Assembly: GCF_004136015.1 (NCBI RefSeq)
Contig: NZ_CP024866.1
Location: 2,740,436-2,804,435 of the forward strand
Source: Pseudomonas sp. ACM7
GTDB lineage: Bacteria > Pseudomonadota > Gammaproteobacteria > Pseudomonadales > Pseudomonadaceae
DNA length: 64,000 bases
Reading direction: 5' to 3'
This document shows positions 17,706 to 26,627 of this stretch, in pieces (positions within the stretch are counted from its first letter, which is position 1; every line of letters starts with the position of its first letter). The notes beneath the pieces were generated by a model that was not told the origin of the DNA, ran no database searches, and was given only the letters and a program-made list of their open reading frames with translations. Both the position numbers and the translations under genes were made by a program.

Positions 17706-19376
17706 GTGAAACAGAACTCCCTGAAAGGATGGTTCAAGAGCGGCGCCCCCGGCGTCTGGATCAGCGGTGGCGCGGTGTCCATCGCGGTCATCATGACCAT
17801 TGGCCTGCTCGCGGTGATTGCCGTGCGCGGTCTGGGCCATTTCTGGCCGGCCGACCTGGTGCACGCCAGTTACGACGTGCCGGGCCAGGCCAACCACCTC
17901 GTCATCGGCGAAGTGGTGCAAAAAGAAGAAGTGCCGCGCGAGCGCCTGAAAAGCGCTGGCCTGCCGGTGCCCGATCAGGGCCCGGAGTTCATGACCCGCG
18001 AGCTGATCAAGGTCGGCAACCGTGATCTGAACGGCAACGACTTCACCTGGATCGTCGGCGAGTGGCTGACTAACCAGAAGACCCCGCCTGAGTTGATGGC
18101 CATTGAGCGTCGCGAGTGGGGCAACTTCTACGGTTACCTGGTCAACGTCAAACAGGACGGCAAGGTCATCGCTGAAGGCGAGGCTGCGTGGCCTGAGTTG
18201 CAGGCCCGTGTCGAGCGCGTCAACAAACTCGCGGCACAGCTCAAGAGCCTGGAAAAATCCGACATCGGCGCGATCAACGCAGGTCTTGAACGCGTCCGTC
18301 TGAACGGCCGCAAACTGGAACTGGCTGGCCAACTCGATGCCACCGCGCAAGCGGACATGGAGTCCGAGCGCGCCGAGCTCAACGCTCGTTATCAAGACAT
18401 CGAAGTCCGCCTGAACGACCTGCACGCCCAGTTCAATCGCGACAGCCTGACGGCTCGCGATGCGAACGGCAAAGAGATCGAAATCGGCATCGGTAAAGTG
18501 GTTCACGCTTATCAGCCGAACGCGATGGGCACCTTCACCAAGATCGGTTTCTACTTCAGCAAGATGTGGGAATTCCTCAGCGACGACCCGCGTGAAGCGA
18601 ACACCGAAGGCGGGATTTTCCCGGCGATTTTCGGCACCGTGATGATGACCCTGATCATGGCGATGATCGTGACGCCGTTCGGCGTGCTGGCGGCGGTTTA
18701 CCTGCGTGAATATGCCAAGCAGAACGTGTTGACCCGGATTATCCGCATCGCGGTGAACAACCTGGCCGGTGTTCCGGCCATTGTTTACGGCGTGTTTGGC
18801 CTGGGCTTCTTCGTCTATGTATTGGGCGGTTCGGTTGACCGGTTGTTCTTCCCTGAAGCATTGCCGGCGCCGACCTTCGGTACGCCGGGTCTGCTCTGGG
18901 CGTCCCTGACCCTGGCGCTGCTGGCGGTGCCGGTGGTAATCGTGGCCACCGAAGAAGGCCTGGCGCGGATTCCTCGCACTGTGCGCGAAGGCTCGTTGGC
19001 CCTCGGCGCAACCAAGGCTGAAACCTTGTGGAAGATCGTGCTGCCGATGGCCAGTCCGGCAATGATGACCGGCATGATCCTCGCCGTGGCTCGCGCCGCG
19101 GGTGAAGTGGCGCCGCTGATGCTGGTGGGTGTGGTGAAACTGGCGCCGTCGCTGCCGGTGGACGGCAACTACCCATACCTTCACCTGGATCAGAAGATCA
19201 TGCACTTGGGCTTCCACATCTATGACGTCGGCTTCCAGAGCCCGAACGTCGAGGCCGCGCGGCCGCTGGTGTACGCCACGGCGCTGCTGCTGGTGCTGGT
19301 GATCGCCACGCTCAACCTGTCGGCCGTCTATATCCGTAACCACCTGCGCGAAAAATACAAAGCGCTGGATAGCTGA
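17706..19376 (+). CDS. pstA: Phosphate ABC transporter permease PstA, long form
   Basis: Second permease subunit of the phosphate importer, 556 residues against about 300 in E. coli. One membrane segment (about residues 20-40) is followed by a periplasmic insert of about 230 residues. The insert has a predicted coiled coil around residues 155-250 (alternating Leu/Ala with many Glu/Arg). The permease core then runs from GTVMMTLIMAMIVTPFGVLA to the C-terminus, with the EAA-type loop EGSLALGATKAETLWKIVLP. Start is a GTG at 17706 behind GAAAGG. It follows pstC by 15 bases. Confidence 0.93.
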   Translation: MKQNSLKGWFKSGAPGVWISGGAVSIAVIMTIGLLAVIAVRGLGHFWPADLVHASYDVPGQANHLVIGEVVQKEEVPRERLKSAGLPVPDQGPEFMTRELIKVGNRDLNGNDFTWIVGEWLTNQKTPPELMAIERREWGNFYGYLVNVKQDGKVIAEGEAAWPELQARVERVNKLAAQLKSLEKSDIGAINAGLERVRLNGRKLELAGQLDATAQADMESERAELNARYQDIEVRLNDLHAQFNRDSLTARDANGKEIEIGIGKVVHAYQPNAMGTFTKIGFYFSKMWEFLSDDPREANTEGGIFPAIFGTVMMTLIMAMIVTPFGVLAAVYLREYAKQNVLTRIIRIAVNNLAGVPAIVYGVFGLGFFVYVLGGSVDRLFFPEALPAPTFGTPGLLWASLTLALLAVPVVIVATEEGLARIPRTVREGSLALGATKAETLWKIVLPMASPAMMTGMILAVARAAGEVAPLMLVGVVKLAPSLPVDGNYPYLHLDQKIMHLGFHIYDVGFQSPNVEAARPLVYATALLLVLVIATLNLSAVYIRNHLREKYKALDS

Positions 19377-19381
19377 TTTTT

Positions 19382-19469
19382 ATGTGGGAGCGAGCTTGCT
19401 CGCGATGCAGGCGGCGCGGTTTAAGTTTGATACCGCAGTGATGCCATCGCGAGCAAGCTCGCTCCCACA
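19382..19469. repeat. REP doublet inside the pst operon (pstA-pstB)
   Basis: TGTGGGAGCGAGCTTGCTCG at about 19383-19402 and inverted copy CGAGCAAGCTCGCTCCCACA at about 19450-19469, between two co-oriented genes of one operon. Confidence 0.9.
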
Positions 19470-19505
19470 CAACCGAACCGAATTTGTTAGCACAGGGAGC
19501 CTCCC

Positions 19506-20339
19506 ATGCAGCACGAAGCACATACCCACGGCATCAACATGTCTGCCCTGGGCCGCGATAAACAGAGCCTGAGTCTTGAGCAGGAAACCGTGGCCATTGA
19601 AGTGCCCGGCCTGAGCCTGTTTTATGGCGACAAACAAGCGCTGTTCGACGTCAGCATGAACATCCCGAAACAGCGCGTGACGGCCTTCATCGGCCCGTCC
19701 GGCTGCGGCAAGTCCACGCTGCTGCGTACGTTCAACCGCATGAACGACCTGGTGGATGGCTGCCGTGTAGAAGGCGAGATCAACCTCTACGGCAACAACA
19801 TCTACCGTAAGGGCGAAGATGTGGCCGAGTTGCGTCGTCGCGTGGGCATGGTGTTCCAGAAGCCCAACCCGTTCCCGAAAACCATTTATGAAAACGTGGT
19901 TTACGGCCTGCGCATCCAGGGCATCAACAAGAAGCGCATCCTCGACGAAGCCGTCGAGTGGGCTTTGAAGGGCGCGGCACTGTGGGACGAAGTCAAAGAC
20001 CGTCTGCACGAGTCGGCACTCGGCCTGTCCGGTGGTCAGCAGCAACGTCTGGTCATTGCGCGCACCATCGCCGTGGAACCGGAAGTGCTGCTGCTCGACG
20101 AACCCTGCTCGGCACTCGACCCGATCTCCACGCTGAAAGTCGAAGAGCTGATCTACGAGCTGAAATCGAAGTTCACCATCGTCATCGTGACCCACAACAT
20201 GCAACAGGCCGCGCGGGTTTCCGACTACACGGCGTTCATGTACATGGGCAAACTGGTGGAATTCGGCGACACCGATACCCTGTTCACCAATCCGGCGAAG
20301 AAGCAGACCGAAGACTACATCACGGGTCGCTACGGCTAG
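19506..20339 (+). CDS. pstB: Phosphate ABC transporter ATP-binding protein
   Basis: Cytoplasmic ATPase that powers PstCA. The 277-residue protein has Walker [10 protein letters not shown] (63-71), the ABC signature LSGGQQQRL (174-182) and Walker B VLLLDEP (194-200); HNMQQA holds the switch histidine. The sequence before residue 30 is a poorly conserved extension typical of Pseudomonas PstB; an internal ATG at residue 12 is an alternative start. The ribosome site GGGAGC precedes 19506. It lies downstream of pstA with a REP doublet in between and upstream of phoU. Confidence 0.96.
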   Translation: MQHEAHTHGINMSALGRDKQSLSLEQETVAIEVPGLSLFYGDKQALFDVSMNIPKQRVTAFIGPSGCGKSTLLRTFNRMNDLVDGCRVEGEINLYGNNIYRKGEDVAELRRRVGMVFQKPNPFPKTIYENVVYGLRIQGINKKRILDEAVEWALKGAALWDEVKDRLHESALGLSGGQQQRLVIARTIAVEPEVLLLDEPCSALDPISTLKVEELIYELKSKFTIVIVTHNMQQAARVSDYTAFMYMGKLVEFGDTDTLFTNPAKKQTEDYITGRYG

Positions 20340-20410
20340 GAAGCTGTTGTTGCTCACTGAACTGACGCTGCGGTCCACCGCACCTTACCGGACGCTCCAA
20401 GGACGCCAAC

Positions 20411-21172
20411 ATGATTAGTAAAGAAGGCCTTACCCATCACATCTCTGCGCAGTTCAACGCTGAGCTCGAGGAAGTGCGCAGCCACCTCCTGGCCATGGGC
20501 GGGCTGGTGGAAAAGCAGGTCAACGACGCGGTCACCGCGCTGATCGAGGCCGACACCGGCCTGGCCCAGCAGGTTCGCGAGATCGACGACCAGATCAACC
20601 AGATGGAACGCAACATCGACGAAGAATGCCTGCGCATTCTGGCCCGCCGTCAGCCGGCAGCGTCGGACTTGCGTTTGATCATCAGCATCTCCAAGTCGGT
20701 CATCGACCTGGAGCGTATCGGTGACGAAGCGACCAAGATCGCCCGTCGAGCCATCCAGTTGTGCGAAGAAGGTGAAGCCCCGCGGGGTTACGTCGAGGTT
20801 CGCCACATCGGCGACCAGGTCCGCAACATGGTTCGCGATGCGCTGGACGCCTTTGCCCGCTTCGACGCCGACCTGGCGTTGTCGGTGGCCCAATACGACA
20901 AGATCATCGACCGTGAATACAAGACCGCCCTACGTGAACTTGCCACCTACATGATGGAAGACCCGCGCTCTATCTCGCGGGTCTTGAGCATCATTTGGGT
21001 GCTGCGTTCTCTGGAACGGATCGGCGACCACGCGCGCAATATCTCGGAGCTGGTGATTTACCTGGTGCGCGGCACCGACGTGCGGCATCTGGGCCTCAAG
21101 CGCATGAAAGAAGAAGTTGAAGGTACAAGTGGCGAAACCGCTAATGTTCCGGGCAAAGCTGACGATAAGTAA
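20411..21172 (+). CDS. phoU: Phosphate signalling regulator PhoU
   Basis: 253-residue all-helical cytoplasmic protein with two PhoU repeats. It links the Pst transporter to PhoR and represses the Pho regulon when phosphate is plentiful. Conserved segments E-x-x-RIGDEATKIARRA (about 102) and SLERIGDHARNISE (second repeat, about 201) are the metal-binding helices. The ATG at 20411 lies behind CAAGGA. Last gene of the pst operon, followed by a strong terminator. Confidence 0.96.
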   Translation: MISKEGLTHHISAQFNAELEEVRSHLLAMGGLVEKQVNDAVTALIEADTGLAQQVREIDDQINQMERNIDEECLRILARRQPAASDLRLIISISKSVIDLERIGDEATKIARRAIQLCEEGEAPRGYVEVRHIGDQVRNMVRDALDAFARFDADLALSVAQYDKIIDREYKTALRELATYMMEDPRSISRVLSIIWVLRSLERIGDHARNISELVIYLVRGTDVRHLGLKRMKEEVEGTSGETANVPGKADDK

Positions 21173-21188
21173 GATTGCCTGAGAAAAG

Positions 21189-21215
21189 CGCCCGGCCTTT
21201 TGGCCGGGCGTTTTT
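21189..21215 (+). terminator. Rho-independent terminator after phoU
   Basis: A 9-bp stem CGCCCGGCC/GGCCGGGCG (21189-21197 with 21202-21210), TTTT loop, then TTTTTG. It ends the pstCAB-phoU transcript. Confidence 0.95.
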
Positions 21216-21339
21216 GTTTGTGGTCGATGAATTCGAAAGCAGCACCCGCGAACGAAAAGTCCCGGCGTGACTGAAGGTTTTTGGCAATGTGCCATCAGCA
21301 AAGCGGTATGCTTGCCGGGATTTTTTAAAGGGGTGATGG

Positions 21340-22290
21340 ATGAGTAAGGTCAGTGTGTTGGTCGTGGACGACGCGTCGTTCATTCGTGACCTGGTGAAGA
21401 AGTGCTTGCGCAACTACTTCCCGGGGATCCGGATCGAAGACGCGGTCAATGGCAAAAAGGCTCAGGCCTTGCTGGCACGGGAAGCGTTCGACCTGGTCCT
21501 GTGCGATTGGGAAATGCCGGAAATGTCCGGCCTGGAGCTGCTGACCTGGTGCCGTGAGCAGGACAACCTCAAGACCATGCCGTTCGTGATGGTGACCAGC
21601 CGTGGCGATAAAGAGAACGTCGTCCAGGCGATCCAGGCCGGGGTTTCCGGCTACGTCAGCAAGCCGTTCACCAACGAGCAACTGCTGACCAAGGTCAAGC
21701 AGGCCCTGAACAAGGTGGGCAAGCTCGACACCTTGATGAACAGCGCACCGACCAAAATGAACTCGGCATTCGGCAACGATTCCCTGAGCGCATTGACCGG
21801 CGGTAAGGCTGCCGTGGTCGCACCCGCTGCGGCGCCGGTCAACCCGTTCGCCAAACCTGTTGCCGCCGCGCCAGCCCCGGCGGCTGCTCCGTCTCGCGGT
21901 CTGCTCAACAGCCCGCCGATCAAGCCTCCAGCGTCCTCCGCAGCGCCAACGGGCGGACGTGGCCAGGGCCAACTGCGCCTGCCGAACGGCATTCAGCAAT
22001 GTGTGATCAAGGCCTTGAGCCTCAAGGAAGCATTGCTGGTGGTGAAGCGTACCGACACCCTGCCGCAAGTGCTCGACAGCGCCGTGCTCGACCTGGAGCA
22101 GGGCGATAACGCCGAAACCGCCCGCCTGAACGGCTACCTGCACGCCATCGTCGCCCACGAGCCAAAGCCCGACAGCGACTGGCTGCAACTGACCTTCCGC
22201 TTTGTCGACCAGGATGCGCAGAAGCTCGATTACATCTCGCGGTTGATAGCACGTGGTACGGCGCAGAAGCATTTCGTACCCGGCGCTTAA
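21340..22290 (+). CDS. Response regulator with CheY-like receiver and unassigned C-terminal domain
   Basis: 316 residues: an N-terminal receiver domain (about 1-125) with acidic pair D10/D11, phospho-acceptor D56 in LCDWEMPEM, and K in SKPF. A flexible Ala/Pro-rich linker (about 150-210) and a conserved C-terminal domain of about 100 residues without a DNA-binding motif follow. An equivalent gene follows phoU in P. aeruginosa. No histidine kinase is adjacent, so the partner and output are unknown. The ribosome site is AAAGGGG before the ATG. The linker codons are GC-rich but otherwise ordinary. Confidence 0.88.
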   Translation: MSKVSVLVVDDASFIRDLVKKCLRNYFPGIRIEDAVNGKKAQALLAREAFDLVLCDWEMPEMSGLELLTWCREQDNLKTMPFVMVTSRGDKENVVQAIQAGVSGYVSKPFTNEQLLTKVKQALNKVGKLDTLMNSAPTKMNSAFGNDSLSALTGGKAAVVAPAAAPVNPFAKPVAAAPAPAAAPSRGLLNSPPIKPPASSAAPTGGRGQGQLRLPNGIQQCVIKALSLKEALLVVKRTDTLPQVLDSAVLDLEQGDNAETARLNGYLHAIVAHEPKPDSDWLQLTFRFVDQDAQKLDYISRLIARGTAQKHFVPGA

Positions 22291-22316
22291 GGTCGGCATC
22301 GTCTGTTAGGCCGCCA

Positions 22317-22376
22317 TCGCGAGCAAGCTCGCTCCCACATTGGAATGCGTTCCCTTGTGGGAGCTTGCTCGCGAAG
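22317..22376. repeat. REP doublet (close-spaced, divergent)
   Basis: CGCGAGCAAGCTCGCTCCCA at about 22318-22337 and inverted, slightly truncated copy GTGGGAGCTTGCTCGCG at about 22357-22373, only 20 bases apart. Confidence 0.85.
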
Positions 22377-22494
22377 GGGCCATCAGATTCACCGCACATC
22401 CGCTGAACGGCCCATTTTGAAACATCTGCCGACTACCCGGGTCCATTGCAGCTGCTAGGCTCCTACCCAGGCCTTACTCGACAGAACCTTGCCC

Positions 22495-23391
22495 ATGCTC
22501 GCGCGCCTGCTGTTTTTCTGCGGTCTTTTCATGGCCTCCACCTCGGCGATGGCCATGACGATCTACAAGTCCACCGACGCCAATGGCGTGGTCTCCTACA
22601 GCGACCGCCCCACGACGGGCTCCAAGGTGTTCGTTTTTCGTGATCGCATGGTCGAGAATCTTGAGCGCCAGGTGTACCTCGTCATCACGAAGAAGAAGGG
22701 CGTGGACAGCGTTTACGTGCGCAACGACCTGTATGCGCCGGTAGAAATCGAGTTGAGCTTCGGCGGGCTGAAGAACGTCAGTGGTGCGCCGAGCCGACCG
22801 ATTCGCCGGGTGATGCCGGCACGCAGCAGTATTCGTCTGGCGCTGCTCACGGCCACGCAGTCCGAAAGGCCGCTCGCGTATACCCCAAAATTTGAATACT
22901 CCCTGGGCGACCCCTCAGGGGCCGCCCAGGCCTACCGGTACCCACTGCCGTGGCGCGGCGGACCGTTTCGGCTGAGTCAGGGCGCCAACGGTCAATACAG
23001 CCACTTCGGTCCCAAGAACCGTTACGCCATGGACATCGCCATGCCCGAAGGCACGCCGATCATCGCGGCGCGTGGCGGTGTGGTGGTGAAAACCGAGAAT
23101 GCCCAGACCGGACGCGGCACCGATCCGTCGGGTAATTTCGTGCGGGTGCTGCACGATGACGGGACGATGGGCGTGTACCTGCACCTCAAGCAAGGTTCGG
23201 TGAGCGTTCGCGAGGGGCAACGGGTGTCGGTGGGGAGTCCGCTGGCCTTGTCGGGCAATACCGGCAACAGCAACGGGCCGCACCTGCATTTCGTGGTGCA
23301 GCGCAATACCGGGTTGGGGCTGGTGTCGATCCCGTACCAGTTCAATCAACCGGTAGGCAGCCTGCCGAACTTTGCGCTCGGCAAACAGTGA
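22495..23391 (+). CDS. M23 family metallopeptidase with DUF4124 domain
   Basis: 298-residue exported protein. A signal peptide (MLARLLFFCGLFMASTSAMA) is followed by a DUF4124-type segment (IYKSTDANGVVSYSDRP) and a beta-rich middle region. The C-terminal LytM/M23 domain has HFGPKNRYAMDIAMPEGTPI (zinc ligands His and Asp) and HLHF near the end. M23 enzymes cut peptidoglycan cross-links; with both zinc motifs intact it is probably active in the periplasm. ATG 22495 is preferred over a TTG at 22489. It is the same neighbour of the response-regulator gene as in P. aeruginosa. Confidence 0.88.
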   Translation: MLARLLFFCGLFMASTSAMAMTIYKSTDANGVVSYSDRPTTGSKVFVFRDRMVENLERQVYLVITKKKGVDSVYVRNDLYAPVEIELSFGGLKNVSGAPSRPIRRVMPARSSIRLALLTATQSERPLAYTPKFEYSLGDPSGAAQAYRYPLPWRGGPFRLSQGANGQYSHFGPKNRYAMDIAMPEGTPIIAARGGVVVKTENAQTGRGTDPSGNFVRVLHDDGTMGVYLHLKQGSVSVREGQRVSVGSPLALSGNTGNSNGPHLHFVVQRNTGLGLVSIPYQFNQPVGSLPNFALGKQ

Positions 23392-23410
23392 GGTGTTGCC
23401 TGTTCTGACG

Positions 23411-23503
23411 CCTTCGCGAGCAAGCCCGCTCCCACATTGGATCTGCGTCGAGCCATTTATATGTGATCGACACAAAACTAATGTGGGGCTTGCTCGCGAA
23501 GGG
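23411..23503. repeat. REP doublet (divergent, one copy truncated)
   Basis: TTCGCGAGCAAGCCCGCTCC at about 23413-23432 and an inverted copy shortened to TGTGGGGCTTGCTCGCGAAG at about 23482-23501, between the convergent M23 and CorC-type genes. Confidence 0.85.
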
Positions 23504-23530
23504 ATCGACGCGGTTTAGGCCAGGGGCGAC

Positions 23531-24871
23531 TTAATCGAGCATCAACACCTTGGCCAGAATGATCTTCGGCCCCTTCATCTTCTTGATGATGATCCGCAAG
23601 CCTTCGACTTCCAGCACTTCTTCCTCTTCCGGCACCCGTTTCAGTGTTTCGTAGACCAGCCCGGCGAGGGTTTCGGCTTCGATGTGGTCCAGATCGATGC
23701 CCAGCAGGCGCTCGACCTTAAACAATGGCGTGTCGCCGCGCACCAGCAGCTTGCCCGGCTGGTACGCGAGGATCCCGCGCTCAGCCTTGCGGTGTTCGTC
23801 CTGAATATCGCCGACCAGTACTTCCAGCACGTCTTCCATGGTCAGGTAGCCGATGATGTTGCCATCGGCTTCTTCGACCAGGGCGAAGTGCGAGCCGCCT
23901 TTGCGAAACTGTTCCAGCAGCTGCGACAGCGGCATGTGACGGGATACGCGCTCCAGCGGCCGGGTCAGTTCGGCGAGGTTGAACGACTCGGGAATATGGT
24001 CCAGGGCTGCCAGTTCCAGCAGCAAATCCTTGATGTGCAGCAGGCCGACGAACTCCTGACGATCGCTGTCGTACACCGGATAACGGCTGAACTTGTGGCG
24101 ACGGAACATCGCCAGGATTTCCTTCAGCGGCGCGTTGAACTCCAGGGTCACCAGATCTTCCCGGGAGTTGGCCCAGTCGACCACTTCCAGCTCGCCCATT
24201 TCCACCGCCGAGGCCAAAACGCGCATGCCTTGGTCACTCGGGTCCTGGCCACGGCTGGAGTGCAGGATCAGTTTCAGTTCTTCACGGCTGTAATGGTGCT
24301 CGTGATGAGGGCCGGGTTCACCCTGGCCGGCGATCCGCAGGATCGTGTTGGCGCTGGCGTTGAGCAGGTAAATGGCCGGGTACATCGCCCAGTAGAACAG
24401 GTACAGCGGCACGGCGGTCCAGAGCGACAGCAGCTCGGGTTTGCGGATGGCCCAGGATTTTGGGGCCAGCTCACCGACCACGATGTGCAGGTACGAGATG
24501 ACGAAGAACGCGGCGAAGAACGATACGCCTTTGACCACTTCGGCCGACTGCACGCCGACGGCTTCAAGGATCGGTTCGAGGATGTGCGCGAACGCCGGCT
24601 CACCGACCCAGCCAAGGCCGAGGGAGGCGAGGGTGATACCCAATTGGCACGCCGAGAGGTACGCATCGAGCTGACTGTGAACGGTGCGCAGGATGTGTCC
24701 GCGCCAGCCGTTTTTTTCAGCGATGGCTTCGACCCGGGTCGAGCGCAATTTGACCATGGCAAATTCCGCCGCAACGAAAAAGCCGTTGAGCAAAACCAGG
24801 ATCAGAGCAAAAAGAATCATGCCGAAATCGGCGAAGAGTGTCGCGAGGGTCAAGCCAGGGGAAGGGTCCAT
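23531..24871 (-). CDS. Hemolysin family protein (DUF21-CBS-CorC/HlyC transporter-associated)
   Basis: 446-residue membrane protein. The N-terminal DUF21/CNNM region has about four hydrophobic segments (LILVLLNGFFVAAEFAMVKL start, QLGITLASLGLGWVGEPAF). A pair of CBS domains (about 210-330) and a C-terminal CorC_HlyC domain follow. The family is linked to magnesium/cobalt efflux or resistance; the hemolysin name is historical. ATG 24871 is chosen because the DUF21 region starts there and GGAG-like sequence precedes; the longer frame to 24988 is non-coding. The P. aeruginosa phosphate region has a homologue at the same place. Confidence 0.88.
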   Translation of the reverse strand: MDPSPGLTLATLFADFGMILFALILVLLNGFFVAAEFAMVKLRSTRVEAIAEKNGWRGHILRTVHSQLDAYLSACQLGITLASLGLGWVGEPAFAHILEPILEAVGVQSAEVVKGVSFFAAFFVISYLHIVVGELAPKSWAIRKPELLSLWTAVPLYLFYWAMYPAIYLLNASANTILRIAGQGEPGPHHEHHYSREELKLILHSSRGQDPSDQGMRVLASAVEMGELEVVDWANSREDLVTLEFNAPLKEILAMFRRHKFSRYPVYDSDRQEFVGLLHIKDLLLELAALDHIPESFNLAELTRPLERVSRHMPLSQLLEQFRKGGSHFALVEEADGNIIGYLTMEDVLEVLVGDIQDEHRKAERGILAYQPGKLLVRGDTPLFKVERLLGIDLDHIEAETLAGLVYETLKRVPEEEEVLEVEGLRIIIKKMKGPKIILAKVLMLD

Positions 24872-24971
24872 GATGGAGTTTTGCGGGTTCCGTGTATTCG
24901 AAAGGAAAGAAAAAAGTGCGCCTGAAGGGCAGGCACAAGTCAGCCAATGTAGCGGCTGACCAAGTGATTGA

Positions 24972-25243
24972 CTAGGGGGCGTTCTCAATTAGTTTCCCCA
25001 CCGCGCCGGGTCTGCTGTTGTGCAGGGCAAGGCGCGAGAAGCGTAGTTTGGTCATTCCAAATAAGCTTCGAGCAACGCAGCCCTGCGCAACAGCAGGCCC
25101 GGCCCTTCGGGTTGTGCCTTAAAGCGGGCCAGGCTGCGTTGCAGGCCTTGGAAAGGGAACAACCATTCCCAGCGGCCTGCGCCTTGCCTGGCCCGCTTTA
25201 AGGCGACAACGCGGTGGGGAAACTAATTGAGAACGCCCCCTAG
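24972..25243. mobile_element. MITE-like fold-back element with 34-bp terminal inverted repeats
   Basis: A 272-bp segment bounded by perfect 34-bp inverted repeats (24972-25005 and 25210-25243), each ending in CTAG. It holds two further internal inverted pairs: 25008-25027 with 25081-25100 (near-perfect) and 25116-25134 with 25186-25204 (perfect). No coding frame is convincing. The nested fold-back design is typical of non-autonomous elements; CTAG could be a target duplication or the element end. The mobilising enzyme is not in the window. Confidence 0.75.
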
Positions 25244-25259
25244 CGCGTGCCGGCCGGTA

Positions 25260-26582
25260 TCAGTCGGCGGCGCTGATGACCCGGGATTTGGTGACCTGAG
25301 CCGGCGCAAAATGGCAGGTAAAGGTGCTGCCATGGCCCGGCACACTGCTGATTTCCATCCGCGCGCGGTGGCGCAGCAGCACGTGTTTGACGATCGCCAG
25401 GCCGAGCCCCGTGCCGCCGGTGTTGGAGTTGCGGCTGGAATCGACGCGATAGAAGCGTTCGGTCAGGCGCGGCAGGTGTTTGCTGTCGATGCCGATGCCG
25501 GAATCCTGCACGCTCAAGTGTGCACCTTGCTCATCACCCCACCAGCGGATGCGGATATTGCCTTCGGCCGGGGTGTATTTCACCGCGTTGAACACCAGAT
25601 TGGAAAACGCGCTGCGCAACTCGGCTTCGCTGCCCTTGAGCAGAATCGTCGGGTCGGCTTCCAGGGTGATCTTCTGATTGCGCTGAGCAGACAACTGCTG
25701 AGCGTCGCTCTTGATCGATTGCAGCAAGCCGTCGATGGCCACCGGCTGGTTGTCCGAGGGGTAATCGGTGGCTTCCAGTTTGGCCAACAGCAGCAAGTCG
25801 TTGAGCAGCGTCTGCATGCGCCCACCTTGTTGCTGCATTTGCTGCAAGGCACGGGTCCAGCGTGGGTTCACGTCCTCGACGTTGTCGAGCAGGGTTTCCA
25901 GATAACCGCAGATCACCGTCAAGGGCGTGCGCAGTTCATGGGAGACGTTGGCGATGAAGTCTTTGCGCATCTGTTCCAGTTGATGGATACGTGTCACGTC
26001 GCGTACCAGCATCAAGTGTTCGTTGTTGCCGTAGCGGGTGATGTACAGCTGAATGCGCAGACGGTCGTTGATCGGTGAAGGGATCTCCAGCGGCTCGGCG
26101 TAGCTGTCCTGCTCGAAGTATTCCTTGAAGAGCGGATGGCGGACGAGGTTGGTGACCGGTTGGCCGCTGTCTTGCGGGGTCTTGAGGCCGAGCAGGGTTT
26201 CGGCGGCGCGGTTCCACCATTCGAGGTTGCCGTCGCTGTCGAGCATGATCACCGCGTCTTTCAGCGCGGCAGTCGATTCCTGCACCCGGTCGATCACCGC
26301 TTGCAGGCGCCCGCGCACTCGTTGGTCGCGGCGTTGCAGGTGGTAGATGCTGTCGAACACTTCGCCCCACAGGCCATAGCCATCGGGCGGTGCCTCATCG
26401 GATTTGTGCAGGCGCAGCCATTCGTGCAGTCGCAGCAGTTGCTTGAGGGTCCAGGCCAGGTAAAGGCCCAGGCCCGCGGCGAGGCTCCAGCCGTAGTAGC
26501 CGGTAATCAGGCCGATCACCAGGCAACCGGTCACCAGCAAAAGCATGTGGCGGATCAGGGTGCCATGCCAGTTTTGGTTCAA
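25260..26582 (-). CDS. phoR: Phosphate regulon sensor histidine kinase
   Basis: Membrane sensor kinase that phosphorylates PhoB when phosphate is scarce, with Pst/PhoU as the actual sensor. 440 residues: two close N-terminal membrane segments (about 10-45) with hardly any periplasmic loop, as in other PhoR; a PAS domain (about 95-195); DHp helix with phospho-acceptor H215 in FIANVSHELRTPL; and a catalytic domain with N box (NLVFNAVKYTP), G1 (DSGIGI) and G2 (GGTGLGLAIVKHV). The start is a TTG at 26582, giving the standard N-terminus. It follows phoB by 45 bases; a MITE-like element lies downstream. Confidence 0.96.
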   Translation of the reverse strand: MNQNWHGTLIRHMLLLVTGCLVIGLITGYYGWSLAAGLGLYLAWTLKQLLRLHEWLRLHKSDEAPPDGYGLWGEVFDSIYHLQRRDQRVRGRLQAVIDRVQESTAALKDAVIMLDSDGNLEWWNRAAETLLGLKTPQDSGQPVTNLVRHPLFKEYFEQDSYAEPLEIPSPINDRLRIQLYITRYGNNEHLMLVRDVTRIHQLEQMRKDFIANVSHELRTPLTVICGYLETLLDNVEDVNPRWTRALQQMQQQGGRMQTLLNDLLLLAKLEATDYPSDNQPVAIDGLLQSIKSDAQQLSAQRNQKITLEADPTILLKGSEAELRSAFSNLVFNAVKYTPAEGNIRIRWWGDEQGAHLSVQDSGIGIDSKHLPRLTERFYRVDSSRNSNTGGTGLGLAIVKHVLLRHRARMEISSVPGHGSTFTCHFAPAQVTKSRVISAAD

Positions 26583-26627
26583 TTGAACGCGCGTCCTTGT
26601 CAGCTTGTCGGGCGGGAAAGGTCCGGA

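Noticed and set aside
15360..19343. Antisense open frame of 1327 codons opposite pstC and pstA
   Set aside because: Shadow of GC-rich genes; the peptide is His/Gln/Arg-rich without domains, and both sense frames are well-known proteins.
1032..23503. Repeated palindromes that might suggest a CRISPR array
   Set aside because: The copies are dispersed between genes in inverted pairs, not regularly spaced direct repeats with unique spacers; they are REP elements.
24972..25243. Insertion sequence with transposase
   Set aside because: No coding frame inside the 272-bp element; it can only be a non-autonomous element or a structural repeat.
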